Counted from the first letter of the stretch, positions 1 through 5,964 are shown. The stretch: DNA of 5,964 nt from JBDRMV01 sp043811795 (GCA_043811795.1 JBDRMV010000138.1:1-5964); one strand, 5' to 3'. Notes: generated from the letters alone by a model not told the origin. Made by a program: numbers and translations.

Positions 1-1004
1 GTCCTTAAATCCTTTACCATCTGATACGGCATAAAAACGTAACTCCTTATCTGGTAACCCCAGCCGATCTGCCCCATATTATCGTAATGCCTCTGGGTCT
101 GTTCCTTTTTTTTGTCAAGTTCCAGAGCGTAAAGCCGCGCCTTCAAAAGGTTCATTGCCATCGCCTTGTTCTGGTGCTGCGAACGCTCGTTCTGGCACTG
201 GACGATAACTCCCGTCGGATTGTGCGTAATCCGCACCGCGCTGTCGGTTTTGTTTACGTGCTGTCCGCCGTGGCCTGAAGCCCTGTACGTGTCAATCTTC
301 AGGTCATCCGGTTTTATCTCTACTTCGAAATTCTCGTCTATTTCGGGTATCACGTCGGCAGAAGCAAAGGAAGTGTGCCTCCTTTTATTGGAATCGAAGG
401 GCGAGACGCGCACGAGCCGGTGAACACCCGTTTCGGATTTGAGATAACCGTAGGCAAACATCCCGTTTACCTCAAAAGTAACGCTTTTCAAACCCGCCTC
501 ATCCCCGGGAATAATATCAATTATTTTTGAAGGATAATTTCTTCTGTCGCACCATCGCAAATACATCCTTAAAAGCATTTCGCACCAGTCGCACGCCTCG
601 GTGCCACCGGCGCCGGCGTGAAGAGTGACAATCGCATTCTGCCGGTCGGTGTCGTCGTCAAACTGAAGTTTTATATTCTGCGCTCTTACGGAACTGACGA
701 TTTCAGGGCCTTCCTTTTTCAGTTCCTCCGCAAAATCATCTTCATCCCCGTAAAGTTTCGCCATCTCGAGAAAATCGCCTGCGCGCTTTTTTATTTCCTC
801 AAAATTCTTCAGTTCCTTTTTCAGTGCCTCAAGTTCCTTCATTACCGCGCCGGCCGTCTGCGGGTCGTTCCAGAAACCTTCCGCTTCCGACTTAGAACTC
901 AAATCCGAAATTTTCCCGTCGAGGCGCGCAATGTCCGAAAGTTCTTCCAATTTTTTAAGCTCTTTCCTTACGGTATCCACTATTTCATAAATTTCCTTCT
1001 GCAT
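1..1004 (-). CDS. prfB: Peptide chain release factor 2 (RF2), 3' end cut by window edge
   Basis: RF2 recognises UGA and UAA stop codons in the ribosomal A site and triggers hydrolysis of the peptidyl-tRNA ester. Seen here: 334 codons read without interruption from ATG at 1004 to the left edge. Residues 1-100 form the helical N-terminal domain, rich in Lys and Glu. The family core GAGGTEACDW is at 131-140. The stop-codon-reading tripeptide Ser-Pro-Phe at 201-203 (RVSPFDSNKRRH) is the RF2 type, as opposed to Pro-x-Thr of RF1. The catalytic Gly-Gly-Gln is at 246-248, in SGHGGQHVNKTDSAVRITH. RF2 is usually about 365-370 aa, so some 30-40 C-terminal residues lie outside the window. The start is fixed by a strong GGAGG 4 nt upstream and by N-terminal alignment with the family. 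Where many bacteria carry an in-frame UGA and a programmed +1 frameshift (around codon 26), this gene reads Arg-Leu-Asp with CTC GAC, so it is translated directly. It follows lnt by 27 bp and is probably cotranscribed with it. Confidence 0.97.
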   Translation of the reverse strand, partial: MQKEIYEIVDTVRKELKKLEELSDIARLDGKISDLSSKSEAEGFWNDPQTAGAVMKELEALKKELKNFEEIKKRAGDFLEMAKLYGDEDDFAEELKKEGPEIVSSVRAQNIKLQFDDDTDRQNAIVTLHAGAGGTEACDWCEMLLRMYLRWCDRRNYPSKIIDIIPGDEAGLKSVTFEVNGMFAYGYLKSETGVHRLVRVSPFDSNKRRHTSFASADVIPEIDENFEVEIKPDDLKIDTYRASGHGGQHVNKTDSAVRITHNPTGVIVQCQNERSQHQNKAMAMNLLKARLYALELDKKKEQTQRHYDNMGQIGWGYQIRSYVFMPYQMVKDLR

Positions 1005-1008
1005 TTAA

Positions 1009-1013
1009 CCTCC
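1009..1013 (-). promoter_or_regulatory. Shine-Dalgarno of prfB
   Basis: The minus strand reads GGAGGTTAAATG, a full GGAGG core 4 nt before the prfB ATG at 1004. It lies 3 nt beyond the base of the palindrome at 1017-1081 and 18 nt downstream of the lnt stop codon. It is the only strong ribosome binding site in the window and supports the prfB start. Folding of the neighbouring palindrome in the mRNA, and ribosomes finishing lnt, could both affect access to it; that is inference. Confidence 0.85.
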
Positions 1014-1016
1014 AGG

Positions 1017-1081
1017 AAAATGGGGTCACCTCTATTTTTTTTTATTGATACAAAAGTAAAAAATAGAAGTGACCCCATTTT
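1017..1081. repeat. 65-bp near-perfect palindrome, REP/MITE-like, across the lnt/prfB junction
   Basis: The arms are 1017-1040 and 1058-1081, 24 bp each, around a 17-nt A/T-rich loop. Pairing is complete except position 1030 against 1068 (C/A on the plus strand). In minus-strand RNA that pair becomes a G-U wobble, so the transcript of this operon can form an essentially unbroken 24-pair stem. The stem has a GC-rich section (TGGGGTCAC against GTGACCCCA) and A/T runs at both ends. The palindrome contains the last 15 codons of lnt (residues 473-487) and its TAG stop, which lies in the second arm. Short palindromes starting with a GGGGTCA-type core, dispersed between genes, are known in several bacterial groups, some of them linked to REP-associated (Y1) transposases. 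Membership in such a family here is inferred, because only one copy is in the window. It could instead be a local bidirectional terminator, since T runs flank the GC part, but prfB follows immediately in the same direction. Confidence 0.8.
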
Positions 1082-2495
1082 TTCCTATTTCTTTCAGCAC
1101 AGCAGCTATCATAAATATCAAAATTAAAAGAATAAACAAATCCCCCGTTCTCTGATAAAAAGACGCTTTCGCTGGGATTTGAACTTCGCAGGAAACGAGT
1201 TCGCAAGAAAACATCTCCGTTTTTTTCAGAACTCTTCCCCGCGCGTCAATAAAAGCCGAAGGGCCCCTGTTGTTGGCAAAAATCACAGGAAGGCCGGTTG
1301 CCGCGGCGGCGGCGCTGGCGTGCCACAGGTGCTGCTCGGCGGCAGAGGTTTTCCCGTACCACGCATTATTTGAAATGTTGACAATTAAATTGCCGGCGCC
1401 GCGCCATAGATACGGAAAAATTACTTCATTGCAAATAAGAGGAGCAACACTCAACCCCTCTGTTTTCAACAACCCCGGAGCCGTCCCCGGAGTAAAATCT
1501 CCTACTTCGTTCAACACGTTCACGAATCTGCTGAAAAAATTTTTAAACGGCACAAACTCGCCGAACGGAACAAGTTTCCTTTTCAAATAAAACTGCTCTT
1601 TCCCGCGCGGCTCCAGAAGAAGCGCTGTGTTATACAGTTTCCCGTTCATAAAAACCGCCGCGCCGAAAAGAACAGGACTGTCCGTTTCCTTTTTCATATC
1701 CTCCAAAAATCTGTTTACGTATCTGTCATAATTAAGCACGCCCGGGAGACAGGACTCCGGAAAAACAACAAGGTCGGCTCCCTTCGACGACAGAACAAAA
1801 GTTCTTATCCTCTCCATAATAAAACCGCCGCTTGCGCTGTCCCATTTAATATCCTGCGGAATGTTGAGCTGGCCTATAAAAATCTTTTTCTCAACGGCCT
1901 CAACAGTTCTGCTTATGCGGACAATCCCGAAAACAGCCGTGAAAAGAAAAACGGAAAGGGCATAAATGACGTATCTGCGCTCTCTTTTTTTCACGGCGCG
2001 GAAAAGAGAATGGTTGAAAAAAATTATGACAAAGGTTAAAAAGTGCGGCCCCGCCAGCCCCGTTATCTGCAGGAACAAAGGGCTTTTCGCCTGGCTCACA
2101 TAAAGAGCGCACCACGGTAAACCCGTCAGGATGATTCCCCGAAGGTACGAAAGAAGAGTGCCTGAGGCGGCGACAAAAAGAGAAGACCCTCTGAAAGAAA
2201 GGGTAAAGACGGCGGGAAAAAAAGAAAGAACCGCGCTTAAAAGAAAAAGCGCGCCGAAAGAAACGAGGAACGATTCCCCTGCCCCTCTCACCGTCGGGTA
2301 TATCCAGTAAAGGTTCAGGCAGAAACCCGACAGTCCGGCAAGAAAACCGTAAAAAAATCCTTTACTGGACTTTTCCGAACAGGCATAAAAAAGAGGAACC
2401 AGAAAAATCCAGATTAAAAAATTAAGCCCTGCCGGCGGAAAAGACAAAAAGAACAGAACGCCGCTAAAAAGAGAAAAACAAATTGAAAGAGCCAT
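1032..2495 (-). CDS. lnt: Apolipoprotein N-acyltransferase
   Basis: Lnt is an inner-membrane enzyme that transfers an acyl chain from a phospholipid to the free amino group of the N-terminal S-diacylglyceryl-cysteine of apolipoproteins, the last step of lipoprotein maturation. Seen here: 487 aa, close to the usual length of about 500. Residues 1-195 hold several hydrophobic segments (about 5-20, 24-38, 47-66, 74-98, 140-165 and 175-193). Residues 203-440 form a carbon-nitrogen hydrolase domain, and 452-468 a last membrane helix. The catalytic triad is visible as Glu247 (VVFPES), Lys305 (YLKRKLVPFGEFVPF) and Cys355 (APLICNEV). Trp218 in NIPQDIKWD and Glu313 match conserved family residues. The usual Cys-Tyr-Glu is Cys-Asn-Glu here. 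An in-frame TGA stands immediately before the ATG, so the start cannot lie further upstream; no Shine-Dalgarno is evident. The tail from residue 473 is encoded by the palindrome at 1017-1081 and is probably not native. Located 77 bp after secA and 27 bp before prfB. Confidence 0.95.
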   Translation of the reverse strand: MALSICFSLFSGVLFFLSFPPAGLNFLIWIFLVPLFYACSEKSSKGFFYGFLAGLSGFCLNLYWIYPTVRGAGESFLVSFGALFLLSAVLSFFPAVFTLSFRGSSLFVAASGTLLSYLRGIILTGLPWCALYVSQAKSPLFLQITGLAGPHFLTFVIIFFNHSLFRAVKKRERRYVIYALSVFLFTAVFGIVRISRTVEAVEKKIFIGQLNIPQDIKWDSASGGFIMERIRTFVLSSKGADLVVFPESCLPGVLNYDRYVNRFLEDMKKETDSPVLFGAAVFMNGKLYNTALLLEPRGKEQFYLKRKLVPFGEFVPFKNFFSRFVNVLNEVGDFTPGTAPGLLKTEGLSVAPLICNEVIFPYLWRGAGNLIVNISNNAWYGKTSAAEQHLWHASAAAAATGLPVIFANNRGPSAFIDARGRVLKKTEMFSCELVSCEVQIPAKASFYQRTGDLFILLILIFMIAAVLKEIGKNGVTSIFYFCINKKK

Positions 2496-2535
2496 TCAGA
2501 AATTTTTAAGAAACTGCAGCGAGCGGTTTTCGGCA

Positions 2536-2559
2536 AGCCCCAATGGGGCAAGCGGGGCT
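2536..2559. other. GC-rich hairpin with alternative pairings in the secA-lnt spacer
   Basis: The 77-bp spacer 2496-2572 contains GCCCC (2537-2541), AAT, GGGGC (2545-2549), a perfect 5-bp stem with a 3-nt loop. The same AGCCCC (2536-2541) can instead pair with GGGGCT (2554-2559) over a 12-nt loop, so the two folds exclude each other. GGCAAGC also occurs twice as a direct repeat, at 2532-2538 and 2547-2553. No T run follows the stem on the minus strand, so it is not a normal intrinsic terminator. It lies 41 nt upstream of an lnt start without a clear ribosome binding site. It may be part of an intergenic repeat, an mRNA-stabilising stem or chance; the sequence alone does not decide. Confidence 0.45.
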
Positions 2560-2572
2560 GTGTTTCGCGACA

Positions 2573-5326
2573 TTAGAACATCCTCCCGCAGCAGTTTTTG
2601 TATTTTTTGCCGGAACCGCACGGACAGGAGGTGTTTCTCCCTATTTTTCCTTTCTTGTGTTTTTTATCCTTCCCCGTCCTGACGGCGGAAGAAGAGCCGG
2701 CCGGTAAAATTTCTGTAATTTCCCGCGGGGGCGCCTCCGACGGCTTCGGCTTTCCCGGCGCAACGCGGAGGTGAAAAATAAATTCCATCACCTCGCTCTT
2801 CACGCTGTTAAGCATCCCCTCGAACATTGCAAGCGATTCCTTTTTGTATTCAACGACGGGGTCTTTCTGAGCATAGCCCCTGAGCCCTATTCCCTCTCTC
2901 ATCCGGTCAAGATTATAGAGATGTTCCTTCCAGTGATGGTCAATAATTCTTAAGGTGACAAACCGCGCCATATTGTTGAACTCTTCTTCTCCGACGTCCG
3001 CCTTCCGTCCGTTCCAGGCGTTCATGATTAAATCAGCGGTTCTCCGCCCTATTTCATTACATTTTAATTTTACAAACTCTTCCGCAGGCACATCAAAATC
3101 CTCGCCCACCGCTCTTTTTAACCATCCCTTGTAGCCGGCAACGTTCCACTTGAATGTTTTTGCTTCGGAAAGATGTTCCGATATTCTGACGTCTATGACG
3201 TCTTCAAACCATGAAAGAATTTCCGCAAGAATTTCCTGCCCGACGAGAGCCCTGTCTCTCAGCGAATATATGATATCCCTTTGTCTTGAAAGGACATTGT
3301 CAAAATCAAGCAGCTGCTTTCTCATGTCAAAATGCATCGCTTCAATCTTTTTCTGAGCGTTTGAAACCGCACTGTTTATAAAAGGGTGCTCTATCACCTC
3401 GTCGTCTTTAAGCCCTATTTTTTCCATAATCGGCTTTATCCTGTCGCCGCCGAAAAGGCGCATCAGTTCGTCTTCAAGTGAAATAAAAAACTGCGACGAG
3501 CCGGGATCGCCCTGACGGCCGCTGCGCCCGGTCAGCTGGTTGTCAATTCTTCTTGACTCGTGTCTTTCCGAACCGATCACATAAAGGCCGCCGAGAGAAA
3601 TAACTTTTTCGTGTTCTTTGTCGGTAATTTCTTTGGACTCCTTAAAAAGACGCTCGTAAATTTCCCGCGCTCTCATGACTTCGGGATCATCGCTCGGTTC
3701 GAAAGACGATGCCTTCGCAATAATTTCCTGCGGGAAATTCATTGAGTCCATTTTCTTTTTCGCAAGATATTCGGGGTTGCCTCCGAGGACGATGTCAGTT
3801 CCCCTTCCCGCCATATTCGTGGCGACCGTCACCGCCTTTATCCTTCCCGCCTGCGCAATAATGTCCGCTTCTCTGGCGTGGTACTTTGCATTCAGCAGCT
3901 GATGGGCAATTCCCTCTCTTGCGAGCATGCGGCCTATCAACTCGTTTTTTTCAATTGACCTTGTGCCTAACAGAATGGGAACGCCCTCTTTGTTCAGTTC
4001 CTTAACATTTTCCACAATCGCCCTGAATTTTTCCTTTTCCGTTTTGTAAATACCGTCGGGGAGACGCTTTCTCAAAAGAGGTTTATTCGTCGGGATACAG
4101 ACGACTTTAAGTTTGTAAATTTTATCGAATTCGGGCGCTTCGGTCGCGGCGGTCCCCGTCATGCCCGCCTTCCCGCCGTAGAGATTGAAAAAATTCTGAA
4201 AAGTAATCGTGGCGAGCGTCTGGTTTTCCTCTCTTATCTGGAGGTGCTCTTTTGCCTCAACCGCCTGATGAAGGCCGTCGCTCCACCTTCTTCCCGGCAT
4301 CATCCTGCCGGTAAACTCGTCAACAATTATAACCTCGCCCTCTTTCACGACATAGTGAGAGTCCCTCTTGAAAAGATGGTGAGCTCTTATCGCCTGCGTT
4401 ATGTGGTGCGGCCAGGCCGCCTGCACGTCGTCGTACAAATTTGTCACGCCCAACAAAACCTCACATTTTTTTATGCCCGTATCGGTCAGTTCCACCGAAT
4501 GCGCTTTCTCGTCCACTATGGCGTCAAAACCTTTTTTAATGTCTATCTCCTGATATTTCGCTTCAACTTCCTCCGCTTCGGTAATGAACTTTATCTTAAG
4601 CCGGCCGGCGACTCTGTCGGCAATGTTATATCTGTTGGTCGCCTGCTCTCCGGGCCCGGAAATAATAAGGGGCGTCCTCGCCTCGTCAACCAAAATCGAG
4701 TCAACCTCGTCTATAATCGCATATTCAAGTTTACCGAGAACCTGCTCCTCTTTTGAGAGCGCCATATTATCTCTCAAATAATCAAACCCGAGTTCATTAT
4801 TCGTCACATACGCCACGTCGCATGCATACGAGGCGCGGCGTTCGGTTGTCGTGCTGTCATGCTGGATGTAGTCGACTGTGAGACCGAGGAACCTGTAAAC
4901 CGGCCCCATCCAGAAGGCGTCCCTTCTCGCAAGATAATCGTTTACCGTGACAACGTGCGTGCGGATTCCCTGAACCTGCTTGGCGTAAATAGGCAGCGTC
5001 GCCACAAGCGTCTTGCCCTCGCCCGTCGCCATCTCGGCAATTTTTCCTTCATACAGGACAGACCCGCCCATTATCTGAACGTCAAAGTGCCTCATCCCGA
5101 GCGTTCTCCTCGCCGCCTCGCGGACAAGCGCAAAGCAGCGGGGCAGGTGACTGTCAATATTCTCACCCGCGCTGATTTTCTCCCGGAGTTTTCCTGTCTC
5201 TTCGGGAAACCGCTCGTCGGGAAGCGCCTGGATTTCTTTTTCAAGAGAGTTTACTTTTCTGACAAAAGGCGTGTACTTCCGCACATCCCACATCTTCTTT
5301 GAAAAAATATTATCTACAAACGTCAT
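2573..5326 (-). CDS. secA: Preprotein translocase ATPase subunit SecA
   Basis: SecA is the peripheral membrane motor that binds preproteins and drives them through SecYEG by ATP hydrolysis. Seen here: 917 aa, within the usual 800-950, full length at both ends. The first nucleotide-binding domain has Walker A MATGEGKT at 99-106 and Walker B IIDEVDS at 204-210. The preprotein cross-linking domain follows (about 222-370) and includes VDEFTGRMMPGRRWSDG at 335-351. The second nucleotide-binding domain carries TNMAGRGTDIVLGG at 503-516 and RSGRQGDPGSSQF at 601-613. The scaffold and two-helix finger region includes DHHWKEHLYNLDRMREGIG at 796-814. A Pro/Lys-rich linker (855-896) leads to the C-terminal zinc and SecB/ribosome-binding motif CPCGSGKKYKNCC, with Cys901, Cys903, Cys912 and Cys913. 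The start MTFVDNIFSKK gives the expected N-terminus and has a weak AGGA 10 nt upstream. It is first in the secA-lnt-prfB run, behind a likely promoter at 5361-5366. No missing motif or frameshift is seen. Confidence 0.98.
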   Translation of the reverse strand: MTFVDNIFSKKMWDVRKYTPFVRKVNSLEKEIQALPDERFPEETGKLREKISAGENIDSHLPRCFALVREAARRTLGMRHFDVQIMGGSVLYEGKIAEMATGEGKTLVATLPIYAKQVQGIRTHVVTVNDYLARRDAFWMGPVYRFLGLTVDYIQHDSTTTERRASYACDVAYVTNNELGFDYLRDNMALSKEEQVLGKLEYAIIDEVDSILVDEARTPLIISGPGEQATNRYNIADRVAGRLKIKFITEAEEVEAKYQEIDIKKGFDAIVDEKAHSVELTDTGIKKCEVLLGVTNLYDDVQAAWPHHITQAIRAHHLFKRDSHYVVKEGEVIIVDEFTGRMMPGRRWSDGLHQAVEAKEHLQIREENQTLATITFQNFFNLYGGKAGMTGTAATEAPEFDKIYKLKVVCIPTNKPLLRKRLPDGIYKTEKEKFRAIVENVKELNKEGVPILLGTRSIEKNELIGRMLAREGIAHQLLNAKYHAREADIIAQAGRIKAVTVATNMAGRGTDIVLGGNPEYLAKKKMDSMNFPQEIIAKASSFEPSDDPEVMRAREIYERLFKESKEITDKEHEKVISLGGLYVIGSERHESRRIDNQLTGRSGRQGDPGSSQFFISLEDELMRLFGGDRIKPIMEKIGLKDDEVIEHPFINSAVSNAQKKIEAMHFDMRKQLLDFDNVLSRQRDIIYSLRDRALVGQEILAEILSWFEDVIDVRISEHLSEAKTFKWNVAGYKGWLKRAVGEDFDVPAEEFVKLKCNEIGRRTADLIMNAWNGRKADVGEEEFNNMARFVTLRIIDHHWKEHLYNLDRMREGIGLRGYAQKDPVVEYKKESLAMFEGMLNSVKSEVMEFIFHLRVAPGKPKPSEAPPREITEILPAGSSSAVRTGKDKKHKKGKIGRNTSCPCGSGKKYKNCCGRMF

Positions 5327-5336
5327 TTTTTAATAA

Positions 5337-5340
5337 TCCT
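5337..5340 (-). promoter_or_regulatory. Weak Shine-Dalgarno of secA
   Basis: The minus strand reads AGGATTATTAAAAAATG, an AGGA 10 nt before the secA ATG at 5326. The core is short and the spacing is at the long end of the usual range, so this is the best candidate and not a strong site. The run of A between it and the start should leave the region unstructured. Confidence 0.45.
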
Positions 5341-5341
5341 G

Positions 5342-5370
5342 TTCTCATTTTTTCCCGTTTATTATACAAT
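5342..5370 (+). promoter_or_regulatory. Possible promoter for the nucleotidyltransferase
   Basis: TTCTCA at 5342-5347 (4 of 6 to TTGACA) and TACAAT at 5365-5370 (5 of 6 to TATAAT) are 17 nt apart on the plus strand. The predicted transcript would start only about 13 nt before the ATG at 5390, in a leader with no clear Shine-Dalgarno (AAAAGAA only). It overlaps the TATAAT that faces secA, so the two promoters would compete for polymerase. In so A/T-rich a spacer this is a weak call. Confidence 0.3.
5361..5366 (-). promoter_or_regulatory. Likely -10 element of the secA-lnt-prfB promoter
   Basis: On the minus strand the spacer reads TTGTATAATAAACGGG, which contains a perfect TATAAT. A start site about 7 nt downstream would give a leader of roughly 25-30 nt that includes the AGGA at 5337-5340. 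No good -35 hexamer is found: 17 nt upstream is TTCTTT (5384-5389), which matches TTGACA at two positions. The spacer is very A/T-rich, so a chance match is possible, but the position is right for secA. Confidence 0.5.
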
Positions 5371-5389
5371 ATAACGCAAAATAAAAGAA

Positions 5390-5964
5390 ATGAAAGGTCT
5401 TATTCTTGCGGCGGGCGACGGGAAAAGAATGAAGAAACATTTTCCCGGAACGCCGAAGTGCTTCGTTGAAATCAACGGCAAACCGATGGTTCTTTACAAC
5501 ATTTTCCTGTTGAAAAAAGCGGGGATACGAAAAATCGGGATTGTGATAAAACCGCGGAACATTGCTTTCTTAAAAAAACTTCTGAAAAAATACACGGGCG
5601 GCGCTGAATTTACATATATTCTTCAGGAAAAGGCCGGAGGGACCGCTGATGCGGTTGCCCGCTCGGAAAAATTTCTGAAAGAGGACGAATTTCTTTTAAC
5701 CTACTGCGACAACGTCTCTCCTTACGACTTAAAAAAAATAATAAATTTCCATAGAAAATTTCAGCCGGCGGCAACGTTTTTAATCTGCAGAACCGCGGGG
5801 AAAACCGGACAGGTTATAAAAAGAGGCAATTCCGTTATAAAAATCGCGGAAAAGACGGGGAAAAAACTTTCCGCTTTCGGCGCGACGGGCTACATCGTTA
5901 TGACAAAAGACGTTATCTCGGCGGCAAGAACTTTGAAAAGACCGCAAAACAGGGAATTTTACAT
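5390..5964 (+). CDS. Nucleotidyltransferase family protein (sugar-1-phosphate type), 3' end cut by window edge
   Basis: Enzymes of this family join a nucleoside triphosphate and a sugar-1-phosphate or similar phosphate to give an activated nucleotide-sugar and pyrophosphate. Seen here: 191 codons open to the right edge. The N-terminal MKGLILAAGDGKRM (1-14) is the nucleotide-binding loop, followed by PKCFVEINGKPMV (22-34) with the conserved Lys23. QEKAGGTADAV (79-89) corresponds to the base-binding and Gly-Thr segment. LTYCDN (103-108) holds the likely metal-binding Asp107, at the position of the family's usual Gly-Asp. FGATGYIVM (163-171) resembles the sugar-binding strand. The loop has Lys12 where Thr is most common. 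Substrate cannot be told: glucose-, mannose- or N-acetylglucosamine-phosphate enzymes, or a phosphocholine- or inositol-phosphate cytidylyltransferase, all remain possible. The ATG is chosen because the family begins a few residues before LAAG; the ribosome binding site is poor. It is divergent from secA, so its operon partners lie to the right of the window. Confidence 0.88.
   Translation, partial: MKGLILAAGDGKRMKKHFPGTPKCFVEINGKPMVLYNIFLLKKAGIRKIGIVIKPRNIAFLKKLLKKYTGGAEFTYILQEKAGGTADAVARSEKFLKEDEFLLTYCDNVSPYDLKKIINFHRKFQPAATFLICRTAGKTGQVIKRGNSVIKIAEKTGKKLSAFGATGYIVMTKDVISAARTLKRPQNREFY

Noticed and set aside
900..960. Programmed frameshift site in prfB
   Set aside because: I looked for CTT TGA C at the conserved position; the frame reads CTC GAC and stays open.
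1017..1081. Intrinsic terminator for lnt at the palindrome
   Set aside because: A stem with flanking T runs fits superficially, but on the transcribed strand only four T follow it and prfB begins 13 nt later without any visible promoter between. Full termination there would silence prfB, so a repeat or attenuator reading is preferred.
618..1127. 169-codon plus-strand open frame antisense to prfB and crossing the palindrome
   Set aside because: It lies opposite the well-supported RF2 frame, its product is low-complexity and Phe/Arg-rich with no recognisable motif, and no ribosome binding site is evident.
1270..1590. 106-codon plus-strand open frame inside lnt
   Set aside because: It is a mirror of the Lnt hydrolase domain, including an Ala-rich stretch produced by reading the GC-rich codons backwards; no independent support.
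1900..2115. 71-codon minus-strand open frame within lnt in another frame
   Set aside because: It overlaps the transmembrane part of Lnt in a different frame and has no coding character of its own.
4244..4756. 170-codon plus-strand open frame inside secA
   Set aside because: It is antisense to the conserved SecA core and its translation shows no domain; it arises from the codon pattern of the real gene.
4859..5302. 147-codon plus-strand open frame inside the 5' part of secA
   Set aside because: It is opposite the Walker A region of SecA, is Arg/His-rich and unrelated to any family I recognise, and has no promoter or start signal.
1..5964. Novel defence system, CRISPR array, phage or complete insertion sequence
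   Set aside because: I saw no spaced repeats, transposase, integrase, nuclease or toxin-like frame on either strand. The window is housekeeping genes plus two short structured spacers.

Overview
The window holds four protein genes and three short spacers; it is almost entirely coding. Three genes lie head to tail on the minus strand, in transcription order secA (SecA preprotein translocase ATPase, complete, 917 aa), lnt (apolipoprotein N-acyltransferase, complete, 487 aa) and prfB (peptide chain release factor 2, missing roughly its last 30-40 residues at the left edge). A fourth gene, a sugar-phosphate-type nucleotidyltransferase, starts at 5390 on the plus strand, diverges from secA and is cut by the right edge after 191 codons.

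Organism: Lnt together with SecA and RF2 points to a bacterium, and most simply to a diderm, because Lnt finishes triacylated lipoproteins that are then sorted to an outer membrane. The coding sequence is of moderate GC with many A/T homopolymer runs and Lys/Phe/Ile-rich proteins. The gene content and the palindromic intergenic repeat would suit an uncultivated candidate lineage (Omnitrophota- or Elusimicrobiota-like, or a deltaproteobacterial relative), but that is a guess from general flavour. I cannot assign a taxon from the sequence.

Layout from the right: the 63-bp divergent spacer (5327-5389) carries a perfect TATAAT reading toward secA, a weaker possible promoter toward the nucleotidyltransferase, and a weak secA Shine-Dalgarno. 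A 77-bp spacer (2496-2572) between secA and lnt carries a small GC-rich hairpin with an alternative pairing and no obvious lnt ribosome binding site. At the lnt/prfB junction a 65-bp near-perfect palindrome (1017-1081) covers the last codons and the stop codon of lnt and ends just before the strong Shine-Dalgarno of prfB. It looks like an inserted REP/MITE-like repeat that now encodes the C-terminal tail of Lnt.

Functionally, SecA exports prolipoproteins and other secretory proteins, Lnt completes lipoprotein acylation in the inner membrane, and RF2 terminates translation at UGA and UAA. The run is probably one transcript because spacing is short and no convincing terminator interrupts it. 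I see no defence system, CRISPR, tRNA, rRNA or complete transposon. The window is mostly core housekeeping; the palindrome at the lnt/prfB junction is the only feature that stands out.
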